Of a DNA stretch of 64,000 nucleotides, positions 43,524 through 51,322 are shown piece by piece. The stretch's first letter is position 1. Each line of letters begins with the position of its first letter. The notes beneath the pieces are model-generated. The model ran no database searches. It had not been told where the DNA came from and saw only the letters and a program-made list of their open reading frames with translations. Location of the stretch: contig NZ_JACFYZ010000012.1 of the NCBI RefSeq assembly GCF_015712065.1, positions 1 through 64,000 of the forward strand. Reading direction: 5' to 3'. This stretch comes from Ectopseudomonas chengduensis (GTDB lineage: Bacteria; Pseudomonadota; Gammaproteobacteria; Pseudomonadales; Pseudomonadaceae). The position numbers were made by a program, and so were the translations under genes.

Positions 43524-44263
43524 TGAGTAATTTTATTTTATATAAAGGCGAGACGTTTTCTTCACTGAAAAAATTAGTTGAGTCAGAAGCTAGCGAAGGG
43601 CTTTCATATTCAATTGTGGCGACTCGTATCAGGGATGGCTGGGATTTGGAGATGGCTCTATGTAAACCAAAAAATAAAAACTCAAGAAAGACATGGACGA
43701 TAGGCAATAAGGAATTCAAAAATCTAAAAGACCTAGCTAAAGAAGCAGGAATTTCATATGAGGCTGCCATTAAGCGCTCTCATCGGGGATGGTCTGACGA
43801 GGAGATATTCTACGGTCGCAAAAAACCGATTAAAACAAAAACAGCCAAGATAAAAAAACCAAAAGGTCGGCCTATCTTCATAGACAACGAAGAATACGAC
43901 AATCTCAGACATGCTTATGACTCTATATGCCCAAACTGTACATTTAATGCATTACGAGCCAGACTTCGCTATGGATGGAGCCTCGAAGAAGCACTTGAGA
44001 TAAAATCAAAAATTGACGGAAGAAAACTCACCACCGCCAGTAAGACCCTAATCATTGATGAAATCAAATTATCCGCAACACAAGCCTCTATTAAATACAA
44101 AACCCCATATTCGACAATACTAGACAGACTAAATAGAGGCGCCACAACCAAACAAGCCGTGGGCTTACAGAATATAGAGAAAGGTGATTTAACCCCTCAA
44201 TCAGAAGCATATAAAACCAGAAAAAGAAGAGAAAAGAAGAGAAAAGAAGACTTATCTAGCTGA
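43523..44263 (+). CDS. Modular HTH-repeat protein, N-terminal part of a split GIY-YIG-like nuclease gene
   Basis: A 246-residue ORF with AT-rich codon use unlike its surroundings. It consists of about four copies of a module of roughly 45 residues, at about 6-47, 52-97, 113-160 and 170-214. Each has the form of a short strand, then F/Y-x-S/N-L-x-x-L/A-A-x-x-x, an HTH-like core ending R-x-R-x-G-W, and S-x-E-E-A-L. Examples are IVATRIRDGWDLEMAL and AIKRSHRGWSDEEIF. They resemble NUMOD-type DNA-binding modules. The frame ends soon after a 10-bp tandem repeat, while a frame one base away continues with further modules and a nuclease domain (44337-45020). It starts with GTG. Confidence 0.75.
   Translation: MSNFILYKGETFSSLKKLVESEASEGLSYSIVATRIRDGWDLEMALCKPKNKNSRKTWTIGNKEFKNLKDLAKEAGISYEAAIKRSHRGWSDEEIFYGRKKPIKTKTAKIKKPKGRPIFIDNEEYDNLRHAYDSICPNCTFNALRARLRYGWSLEEALEIKSKIDGRKLTTASKTLIIDEIKLSATQASIKYKTPYSTILDRLNRGATTKQAVGLQNIEKGDLTPQSEAYKTRKRREKKRKEDLSS
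44221..44250 (+). repeat. Three 10-bp tandem repeats at the frame junction
   Basis: Units AAAAAGAAGA, GAAAAGAAGA and GAAAAGAAGA follow one another without gaps. Because 10 leaves remainder 1 on division by 3, each unit lost or gained changes the frame. Loss of one unit joins the ORFs at 43523 and 44337 into one 495-codon frame; the present number leaves them split. Confidence 0.9.
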
Positions 44264-44336
44264 TGGAATCAACTATAATTCCGTAACAGAATTAGCGAGA
44301 GCTTACGATGTTCCTCCAGCTCTTGTTTACAATCGA

Positions 44337-45020
44337 ATGCGCGACAATGGATGGACACCTGAGCGTGCTGTGAAAGAAGAAATATCTGAGACAGTTGAGA
44401 TCAATGGCGTTCGATATAGAAGCGCTATGAACGCATGGGATAAAATTGGAAAAACAAGTTTCAGCACATATCAAGGACGAAAATCCCAAGGCTTATCCCT
44501 AGAAGTATGCCTCGGCTTAGAGCCCTTACCGAAACTAGAAAGATATGAAGTAGGTGGTAAGCCCTATGGCTCCCTGGCCGAGATTGCAGAGACATATAAT
44601 TTATCTATTGGCCAGCTTACATCTAGGCTTAACAACATGTCGCTAGAGCAAGCGGTTATTTACAAGCCTTCGAATGGGCGGTTCTCAGAATCTATTTTTG
44701 AAAAAAACCAAGAACTAGCAAACACACTTGGAACCTTATACTTTGTAAGAGTAAACCTCACTAATGGAAGCCTACACAAAATAGGAATTACCAAAAAAGA
44801 AACAGGCCAGAGATTCTACTCGCACGACATAGAGATTATCGCTGAAGCTAAAGGAAAACTTTACGACCTATACCGTCTAGAGCAAAAAATCATTACTGAG
44901 TTCTCCGAACTGCACTATAGAGCCGAAGATGAATTTGAAGGCAGAACGGAGACATTTTTGCTCATGGATGACGAGGAGAAAGAAATCTTGCGTTTTATCT
45001 CTGAAAATCTAAAGACCTAA
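44337..45020 (+). CDS. GIY-YIG-like (T5orf172/MUG113-type) nuclease domain, C-terminal part of the split gene
   Basis: The 227-codon ORF from ATG 44337 is only part of a frame open back to the tandem repeat at 44221-44250. Read from there it begins TYLADGINYNSVTELARAYD, a complete fifth module. Two more modules follow (about residues 14-57 and 65-108). The last 90 residues read LYFVRVNLTNGSLHKIGIT, then GQRFYSHDIEII, RLEQKIITEF and FEGRTETFLLM. This matches the KIG-T, Arg-helix, Glu-helix and (R)xExF order of T5orf172/MUG113 members of the GIY-YIG superfamily. A DNA-cleaving role guided by the modules is inferred. No ribosome site precedes 44337, so separate translation is doubtful. Confidence 0.75.
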   Translation: MRDNGWTPERAVKEEISETVEINGVRYRSAMNAWDKIGKTSFSTYQGRKSQGLSLEVCLGLEPLPKLERYEVGGKPYGSLAEIAETYNLSIGQLTSRLNNMSLEQAVIYKPSNGRFSESIFEKNQELANTLGTLYFVRVNLTNGSLHKIGITKKETGQRFYSHDIEIIAEAKGKLYDLYRLEQKIITEFSELHYRAEDEFEGRTETFLLMDDEEKEILRFISENLKT

Positions 45021-45777
45021 AAGCCCCATCAAAAACCATTCCGGAGCTGACAATTAATAGCAAAACATATTTATCTATTACTTTGTAATCTACAGCATCT
45101 CAAAATGCTCGGGGTGCACGAGACGAAAAGGGGGACAGATTCATTTACTGTCCTTGCAATCTACAGAACATAAAATTCGGTGCGCACTGAGCTCCCTACG
45201 ATAAGAAAGCCGATATATCAGACGCGCGAGTAGCCCCTTCAGGAGGGTGAGCGGAATCGTCGTGGAAGAGGTTGAGCGGCATGGATGCCGCGAGAGCTGC
45301 GATGGCCGGGGCCGCCTAGGTAGGGATGGCCCTTCGTCTGTGGGCCGCATCCGGTCGGGCCTCTAGAACGGCGATGGAGCGAACGAACCCCGGCGAAGCA
45401 GGGCGGGGGCGCCTAGCTCGGATGGCGGGGCAGGCGGTTTTGGTTACTTTTGCCAGGACGGCCACTCGGAGACAAAAGTGATTCGCCCGAGAGGGCGAAA
45501 CCAGAAACATCGGTCAAACACTTAATCCAAGCGGCCACTCCACCCTGTACCAAAACGCTTTCATCCGAATGAAACTTTCGGTTTCACACCCTCCGCCTCC
45601 TGGCAGATCCCCGGATTTCATCCGGGCTACAGCGAATCGGCTCACTCGTAGCGTCCGTCCCGTCATTCGGAGCTGATCGCCGGCAAGCCGGCTCCTACGA
45701 ACAGCATGCCCTCCAGATCGCGGGCAAAAAAATCGGGCCTGACGGCCCGAAAAAGTACTCCACCTTGAAGAGTTCGT
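45021..45777. other. Gene-free region with putative dispersed repeat elements
   Basis: The first 100 bases are AT-rich like the island. GGGGGACAGATTCATTTACT follows (from about 45131), a phrase I associate with REP-transposase-related sequence. Then comes about 350 bases of GC-rich, structured-looking sequence (45170-45540) with no credible ORF and small palindromes such as CGGCATGGATGCCG. The right end holds a TAGCCCGGAT-family palindrome (45609-45630), a REP-like unit (45674-45698) and a terminator. Confidence 0.5.
45725..45750 (-). terminator. Rho-independent terminator of the second sulfur ABC operon
   Basis: On the minus strand, stem TCGGGCC / GGCCCGA with a 4-base loop is followed by seven T residues, 28 bases past the ATPase stop. 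Confidence 0.9.
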
Positions 45778-46509
45778 TTACAGCACGTGCGACTGGTACA
45801 GCTCCGTCAGTGCTTCGCCGCGCAGGTAGGCCAGTTCGACCGAGCGGCGGTCGCGGGGGCGGGTCAGGGGCACGGCCAGTTCGCGTTGCAGGCGGCTGGG
45901 CGTGCCGCCGAGGATCAGCACGCGGTCGCTGAGGTAGAAGGCCTCGTCGAGGTCATGGGTGACCAGCAGCACGGCGATCTCGTAGCGGGCAGCCAGCTCC
46001 ACCACCAGATCCTGCAGTTTCATGCGGGTGAAGGCGTCCACCGCGCTGAAGGGCTCATCCAGCAGCAGCACCTGCGGTTTGCCGTACAGCGCACGGGCAA
46101 TGGCCACGCGTTGTGCCTGACCGCCGGATAGGTGTTTGGGCAACGCCTCGCCACGCCCGTGCAAGCCGACGTCGCGGAGCAATTGTTCCACCCATTTATC
46201 ATCCGCCACCCAACCATCGGCGAAGCCGACGTTCTGCGCCACGCTGAGCCAGGGCATCAGCCGGGGTTCCTGGAACACCACGCCGATGCCGCTGCCACGC
46301 CCGAAGTTGAGCAGCGGGTTGAGTTCCAGCCCGCCCTGATAGTCCTGATCCAGCCCGGCGGCGATGCGCAGCAGGGTGCTCTTGCCGCAGCCGGAGGGGC
46401 CGAGCAGGCTCACTACTTCGCCGGCGGCCAGGCTCAGGCTGACGTCTTCGAGCACGCGCACGTCAGCGAAGGCCTTGTGGATATTCTGCAGTTTCAGTAG
46501 CGCACTCAT
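45778..46509 (-). CDS. ABC transporter ATP-binding protein (SsuB/TauB/AtsC type)
   Basis: A 243-residue ABC ATPase: Walker A GPSGCGKST (about 36-44), Q-loop FQEPRLMPW, signature LSGGQAQRVAIARAL, Walker B LLLDEPFSAVD and H-loop VTHDLDEA. The FQEPRLMPW loop places it in the nitrate/sulfonate/taurine group. It forms one operon with the permease (ATGA overlap) and binding protein. Sulfonates or sulfate esters are the likely cargo from context; the exact substrate is open. Confidence 0.92.
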   Translation of the reverse strand: MSALLKLQNIHKAFADVRVLEDVSLSLAAGEVVSLLGPSGCGKSTLLRIAAGLDQDYQGGLELNPLLNFGRGSGIGVVFQEPRLMPWLSVAQNVGFADGWVADDKWVEQLLRDVGLHGRGEALPKHLSGGQAQRVAIARALYGKPQVLLLDEPFSAVDAFTRMKLQDLVVELAARYEIAVLLVTHDLDEAFYLSDRVLILGGTPSRLQRELAVPLTRPRDRRSVELAYLRGEALTELYQSHVL

Positions 46510-47336
46510 GCTCCGCCCTCCCCGCCCTGGAAGCTGTCGCGCCAGCGCAGGGCGCGGGTTTCCCAGGCCTTGAGCAGGCTGTCGCTGAGTTTGCCGAGCA
46601 GCGCCAGCAGCAGGATGGCAGCGATCACCAGATCCGGTCGCGAGGTTTCCCGGCCATCACTGAGCAGGTAGCCGAGGCCACGGGTGGCGGCGATCAGTTC
46701 GGCGGCGACGAGGAACATCCAGCTCAGGCTGAGCGCGCCGCGCAGGCCGGTGAACAGGCTCGGCAGCGCAGCGGGCAGCAGAATGCGGCGCACCAGCGCC
46801 AGGGACGAAAGGCCGTAGAGCCGGCCCACTTCCACCAGTTTGCGGTCGATATTGCGGATGCCGGCGAGCAGCGCCAGGTACACCGGGAAGAAGGCGCCGA
46901 GGGCGATCAGCACGATCTTCGGCGTTTCGTCGATGCCCAGCCAGAGCAGCAGCAAAGGCACCCAGGCCAGGCTGGGAATCGCCCGCAGCGCCTGGAAGGT
47001 CGGTTCCAGATAGGCTTCGGCGCGGCGGCTGAGGCCCACCCAGGTGCCGATGACGATGGCCAGCGCGGCGCCGATGGCAAAACCGGCGCCGACGCGCAGC
47101 AAGCTGGCGTTCAGATGCCGCCACAGCTCGCCGCTCTGCGCCAGCAGGTACAGGGTTTGCGCCACCTGGCTCGGCGCGGGCATCTGGTGTGCGGGTAATA
47201 CGCCGCTGCGCACCAGGGTTTCCAGCAGAGCCAGAATCAGCAGAGGCACCACCCAACCACGCAGGTCGGTCAGTGCCGGCCGCCAGCCTGGAAGCCGTTC
47301 GGCCCAGCGGCCGATGACGAGGTTGGGCGCGCCCAT
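46506..47336 (-). CDS. ABC transporter permease (SsuC/TauC/AtsB type)
   Basis: A 276-residue permease with about six helices and the group signature LRAIPSLAWVPLLLLWLGIDE, plus the EAA-like loop KLVEVGRLYGLSSLALV. It starts three bases after the binding-protein stop and overlaps the ATPase start, so all three are translated from one message. It should import an organosulfur compound across the inner membrane. Confidence 0.91.
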   Translation of the reverse strand: MGAPNLVIGRWAERLPGWRPALTDLRGWVVPLLILALLETLVRSGVLPAHQMPAPSQVAQTLYLLAQSGELWRHLNASLLRVGAGFAIGAALAIVIGTWVGLSRRAEAYLEPTFQALRAIPSLAWVPLLLLWLGIDETPKIVLIALGAFFPVYLALLAGIRNIDRKLVEVGRLYGLSSLALVRRILLPAALPSLFTGLRGALSLSWMFLVAAELIAATRGLGYLLSDGRETSRPDLVIAAILLLALLGKLSDSLLKAWETRALRWRDSFQGGEGGA

Positions 47337-47339
47337 CGG

Positions 47340-48332
47340 TCAGTTCCCCGCCTTGGCCACGTTGCTGCCGATCACCTGAGCGGCCAGTTGCGGCTGGATC
47401 AGTTGGTCGACCACCTGAGCGACGTCGGTACCCGGACGCACCAGTTGCTCGTCGAGCAGGATGGGGGCGGAGGCTTTCAGCGCCTTGATATGTTCGGCGC
47501 CCGGCTGCGGATTGCTGAAGTCGGTGCGCGACAGTTGCAGCTTGGCCACTTCCAGCGGCAGCTTGGCTTCGTCGGCGAGCAACTGGGCCAGGGCATCGGG
47601 GTTGGCGATGGCCCACTGACGCGCCTGCTCGTAGGCGGCGATCACCTGTTTGATCAGCTCGGGCTGCTCCTTGGCGAACTTTTCGGTGACGCTGAGCACG
47701 CTGTAGCTGTTGAAGTCACGACTGCGGTACAGCAGGCGCGAACCAGCCTGCAGCTCGCTGGCCGCCATCAGCGGGTCGAGCCCGGCCCAAGCCTGCACGT
47801 CGCCGCGCTCCAGGGCGACGCGACCGTCTGGGTGTTGCAGGTGGACGATTTCCACGGCGTTCTTGTCCAGCCCGGCCTTCTGCAGGCTTTGCAGGAGGAA
47901 CAGGAAGGGATCGGTGCCCTTGGTGGCGGCGACCTTTTTGCCCTTGAGATCGTCCAGCGACTGGATGGGCGAGTCCTTGGGCACCACCAGCGCTGTCCAT
48001 TCCGGGCGGCTGGCGACGTAGACGGTGTTGATCGGCGCACCGTTGGCGCGGCTGAGCACGGCAGCCAGGCCAGCAGTGGAGGCGAAGTCGGTGCTGCCGC
48101 CGTTGAGGTATTCCAGCGAGCGGTTGCTGCCCTGGCTGAATACCCATTTGACGGCGATGCCCTGCGGCGCGAGGGCTTTTTCCAGCAGGCCCTGCTGCTT
48201 GAGCACCAGGCTGGTGGGGGCGTAGTAGGCGTAGTCCAGGCGGACTTCTTTCGGTGGTGCTGCATGTACAGCGGCTGGCAACCAGGCGGCGAACAGGGCC
48301 GCCAGGCCAACGCGCAAGGCATTCTTGTTCAT
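47340..48332 (-). CDS. Periplasmic sulfonate/sulfate-ester-type binding protein
   Basis: A 330-residue binding protein with a signal peptide (about 1-24, AAVHAAP). The mature part begins EVRLDYAYYAPTSLVLKQQG, and LEYLNGGSTDFAST and LKGKKVAATKGTDPFLFLL follow the SsuA/TauA pattern. ATG 48332 is preferred because GAGGAG then lies six bases upstream; at 48338 the site would abut the codon. Divergence from SsuA at 30446 suggests a different ligand, perhaps a sulfate ester as for AtsR, but this is inference. Confidence 0.88.
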   Translation of the reverse strand: MNKNALRVGLAALFAAWLPAAVHAAPPKEVRLDYAYYAPTSLVLKQQGLLEKALAPQGIAVKWVFSQGSNRSLEYLNGGSTDFASTAGLAAVLSRANGAPINTVYVASRPEWTALVVPKDSPIQSLDDLKGKKVAATKGTDPFLFLLQSLQKAGLDKNAVEIVHLQHPDGRVALERGDVQAWAGLDPLMAASELQAGSRLLYRSRDFNSYSVLSVTEKFAKEQPELIKQVIAAYEQARQWAIANPDALAQLLADEAKLPLEVAKLQLSRTDFSNPQPGAEHIKALKASAPILLDEQLVRPGTDVAQVVDQLIQPQLAAQVIGSNVAKAGN

Positions 48333-48411
48333 GGTCATCTCCTCACTTGGATGAAATACCTTCCGGCCCGTTGGCGGGCCGGTCAGGAGATGTCACAACT
48401 GGGTTAGTGGA

Positions 48412-49731
48412 TCAGAGCAACGTCAGGGTGTAGCTCAGGATCAAACGGTTCTCGTCGGAGTCGGTGGTGAAATTGCCGCGCTGGGTCGCATTGCGCCAGG
48501 ACACGCCTAGGCCTTTCAGCGGGCCGTCCTGCAGGGTGTAGTCGAGGCGGAAATCACGTTCCCATTCCTTCAGATCACCATTGGCGGAATCGATATTGTC
48601 GCCCTTGAGGTAAGCGACGCTGGCTTTCAGGCCCGGCACACCGAGCTTGGCGAAGTCATAGCCGTACTCGGCCACCCAGGTGCGCTCACCAGCGTTCTGG
48701 AACTTGCCGATCTGGCGGTCGGTGATCAGGTAGGACGAGGAGCCGCCGCCCTGGTTGAGGAAGGGGAAGGCGCTGTCGCCTTCGACCTGCTGGTAGCCCA
48801 GGCTGGCGAAGTGGCTGCCCAGGGTGTAGGTGAACAGCGCGCTCCAGGTCTGGTTGTCGACCTCGCCGGTGCTGCTGTCGCCGGCACGCCAGTAGCCGGC
48901 GCTGCGGTAGCCATCGGCACGGCCGGAGGCGCTGCCATTCTTGCCGTCGGAGCCACTGTCGAAGTAGCGCAGGTCGGTCTTCAGCGAACCCGGGCCGATC
49001 GCCCAGTTGTGCACCAGGCCGAGGAAGTGCTGTTTGTAGAAGTCTTCCAGGTTGCCGTAGTAGTACTGCAGCGTCAGATCCTTGGTCAGCTTGTAGTCAC
49101 CGCCGGCGAAGTAGAACTTGTTGGTGTCGGCGTCACCGGTGGCGCCGGCGATACGCAGAGAGATGTCGTCGGTGGAGCTACGGGTCTTGGTGCTTTCCAG
49201 CTGGCCGGCGGTCAGGGTCAGGCCGTCGATCTCGTTGGAGGTGATCTGCCCGCCCTCGAAGGTCTGCGGCAGCAGGCGGCCGTCGTTGAAGGTCACCACC
49301 GGCAGCTTCGGCAGCAGGGTGCCGAGGCGCGCCTCGGTCTTGGACAGGCGCACCTTGGCGGTCACGCCGGCCTTGCTGTAGTCGTCCACGGCGCTGCCGT
49401 CGCTGTCGAGCGGGAACAGCTGGCCTGGGGTGCGATCACGGCCGGCCTTGCTTGCGGTGCCGCCGGAGTCCAGCTTCACGCCAAGCAGGCCGATGGCGTC
49501 GAGGCCGAAACCGACGGTGCCCTGGGTGAAACCGGAGCTGTAGTTGAAGATGAAACCCTGACCCCACTCTTGCGCCTCGCCGTTGTTGTTGGCGGTGTTC
49601 TTGTTGTTCAGGTCGTAATAGAAATTGCGCAGGCCGATGCTGGCCTTGCTGTCTTCGATGAAACCAGCGGCGGTGGCCTGGTTGGCGATGGCGGCCAGCG
49701 TGACGGCCAAGGCCAGGGTGGATTTTTTCAT
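48412..49731 (-). CDS. OprD family outer-membrane porin of the organosulfur locus
   Basis: A 439-residue porin with a signal peptide (about 1-22, ATAAG) and the OprD barrel pattern, including GLRNFYYDLNNKNTANNN and EWGQGFIFNYSSGFTQGTVGFG early, ending in NRLILSYTLTLL. Clearly related to the porin at 5640-6911. Placed upstream of the ABC genes on the same strand with a 79-base gap, it probably admits their substrate through the outer membrane. ATG 49731 fits the signal peptide; the open frame to 49896 is not used. Confidence 0.92.
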   Translation of the reverse strand: MKKSTLALAVTLAAIANQATAAGFIEDSKASIGLRNFYYDLNNKNTANNNGEAQEWGQGFIFNYSSGFTQGTVGFGLDAIGLLGVKLDSGGTASKAGRDRTPGQLFPLDSDGSAVDDYSKAGVTAKVRLSKTEARLGTLLPKLPVVTFNDGRLLPQTFEGGQITSNEIDGLTLTAGQLESTKTRSSTDDISLRIAGATGDADTNKFYFAGGDYKLTKDLTLQYYYGNLEDFYKQHFLGLVHNWAIGPGSLKTDLRYFDSGSDGKNGSASGRADGYRSAGYWRAGDSSTGEVDNQTWSALFTYTLGSHFASLGYQQVEGDSAFPFLNQGGGSSSYLITDRQIGKFQNAGERTWVAEYGYDFAKLGVPGLKASVAYLKGDNIDSANGDLKEWERDFRLDYTLQDGPLKGLGVSWRNATQRGNFTTDSDENRLILSYTLTLL

Positions 49732-50362
49732 GCTCGATGCTCCAAGTGCTTTGTGTGCTGTTCTGGGGTTGGCACTGCACAGGGGCTCGGCAGGACAGCG
49801 GACATGGCGCTGGTCTCGGCGGATTGGCATACAAACTTGGTCACGATCTGCTGCGCGTCGGCCATGCTGCGTTGAAACCAGGCTCAAAATGCTCATTTAC
49901 AGCTCGTAAACTGCGCTTTTTCGCCTGATTTCGCCTTGCCTGACTCTAGCTCGCGAGACCGTGAACAGGTTCTAAGAGCCCCTGATTCGGGCCCGATGCG
50001 GTGGTCCGCTGTCGGCTGGTGGCTAATCTACGGAATACACACTAATCCCTAAAAAGAATTATTTTCACTTTGTAGTAACTAAAAAGAATATAAGCCTGAT
50101 CCCGATGCAATTCGGTCCGTAGGAGCCGATTCATCCGCGAATCCTGCGAGCCACTTCTGACGGCTTGCTTCGCCAGCCCGCACAGAGCCCCCGCCGCGCC
50201 TGACAAACTGGCCTTAGCTAATTCCTAAAAATTATTTAACAACTGCTTTTTATATCGACTAGCTTCTCTTCACCGGATCACCGGACTTCTTTTTCTAAAC
50301 ACTGAAGTACGCGTGATCCGCCGCAATCCCATGGCCGGCACGTGTTCGTATCGAGAGCCGCC
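49732..50362. promoter_or_regulatory. Divergent control region of the second organosulfur locus
   Basis: 631 bases between the OprD-type gene (minus) and the SsuA-like gene (plus). CTAAAAAGAAT occurs at 50050-50060 and again at 50080-50090, exactly 30 bases apart on the same strand, and a related CTAAAAATTATTT lies at about 50225. A REP-like unit is at 50119-50140. These AT-rich boxes resemble the one upstream of lsfA, so a shared sulfur-status regulator is possible. Confidence 0.5.
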
Positions 50363-51322
50363 ATGTCCAACACTCATTCCAAGCGCAGCACACTAATCGC
50401 CGCCTCGCTGGCCATCGGTCTGCTCGTCGCTCCGTTCACCGAGGCCGCCGAGCAACTGCGCATCGGCTACCAGAAATCCTCCACGCTGATCAGCCTGCTG
50501 AAGAGCCAGGGCACCCTGGAAAAAGCTCTGGCCGATCAGGACATCAGCGTCAGCTGGCACGAATTCCCCAACGGCCAGCCGCTGCTGGAGGCACTCAACG
50601 TCGGCAATATCGACCTGTCCGCCGATGTCGCCGACACCGTGCCGGTGTTCGCCCAGGCCGCCGGCGCCGACCTCGCCTATTTCGCCCAGGAAGCGCCCTC
50701 CCCCAGCGCCCAGGCGATCATCGTGCGCGAGGATTCGCCGATCAAAACCCTGGCCGACCTCAAGGGCAAGAAGGTTGCCGTGACCAAGGCAGCCGGCGTG
50801 CACTACCTGCTTATCGCCGCGCTGAACAAGGCCGGCCTGAAATTCAGCGACATCGAACCGGCCTACCTGACCCCAGCCGACGGCCGCGCCGCCTTCGAAA
50901 ACCGCAAGGTGGACGCCTGGGTCACCTGGGAGCCCTTCCTCAGCGGCGCCCAGCAACAGTTGCCGACGCGCATCCTCGCCGACGGCAAGGGCCTGGCCGA
51001 CTACCAGCGCTACTACCTGACCAGCGCCACCTTCGCCAAGAGCCACCCACAGGTGCTGCAGACCGTGTTTGCCGAGCTGGTGAAGACCGGCGACTGGCTG
51101 CGCGCCAACCCGCGCCAGGCGGCTGAAATCCTCGGCCCGCTGTGGGGCAATCTCGACCCGTCCATCGTCGAGAAGGCCAACGCCAAGCGCAGCTATCAGG
51201 TGCGCCTGGTACAGCCGGACAGCCTCGCCGAGCAGCAGAAGATCGCCGATGCCTTCTACGGCGCCAGCCTGCTGCCGACCTCGGTGGATGCACGCGAAGT
51301 GAGCATCTGGAGCCCGCAATGA
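50363..51322 (+). CDS. Second aliphatic sulfonate-binding protein (SsuA-like)
   Basis: A 319-residue periplasmic protein with a signal peptide (about 1-28, FTEAAE) and the SsuA-type mature start QLRIGYQKSSTLISLLK. YFAQEAPSPSAQAI and LKGKKVAVTKAAGVHYLL match SsuA at 30446. No permease follows on this strand, so it may feed either the adjacent ABC system or SsuCB. The ATG at 50363 is chosen from the signal peptide; the 50342 start would add seven residues. The stop overlaps the next gene as ATGA. Confidence 0.9.
   Translation: MSNTHSKRSTLIAASLAIGLLVAPFTEAAEQLRIGYQKSSTLISLLKSQGTLEKALADQDISVSWHEFPNGQPLLEALNVGNIDLSADVADTVPVFAQAAGADLAYFAQEAPSPSAQAIIVREDSPIKTLADLKGKKVAVTKAAGVHYLLIAALNKAGLKFSDIEPAYLTPADGRAAFENRKVDAWVTWEPFLSGAQQQLPTRILADGKGLADYQRYYLTSATFAKSHPQVLQTVFAELVKTGDWLRANPRQAAEILGPLWGNLDPSIVEKANAKRSYQVRLVQPDSLAEQQKIADAFYGASLLPTSVDAREVSIWSPQ

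Noticed and set aside
44337..45020. Independent second gene starting at ATG 44337
   Set aside because: The ATG lies in the middle of a module (between VYNR and RDNGW), has no ribosome site, and the frame carries the first half of that module upstream.
45141..45510. Small ORFs in the GC-rich element (for example 45141-45350 and 45316-45510, minus strand)
   Set aside because: Arg/Pro/Ser-rich shadow-like products without ribosome sites or domains.
49750..49800. Sigma-54 promoter near TGGCACTGCAC upstream of the OprD-type gene
   Set aside because: The -24-like TGGCAC is present but no TTGC-type -12 element follows at the required distance.
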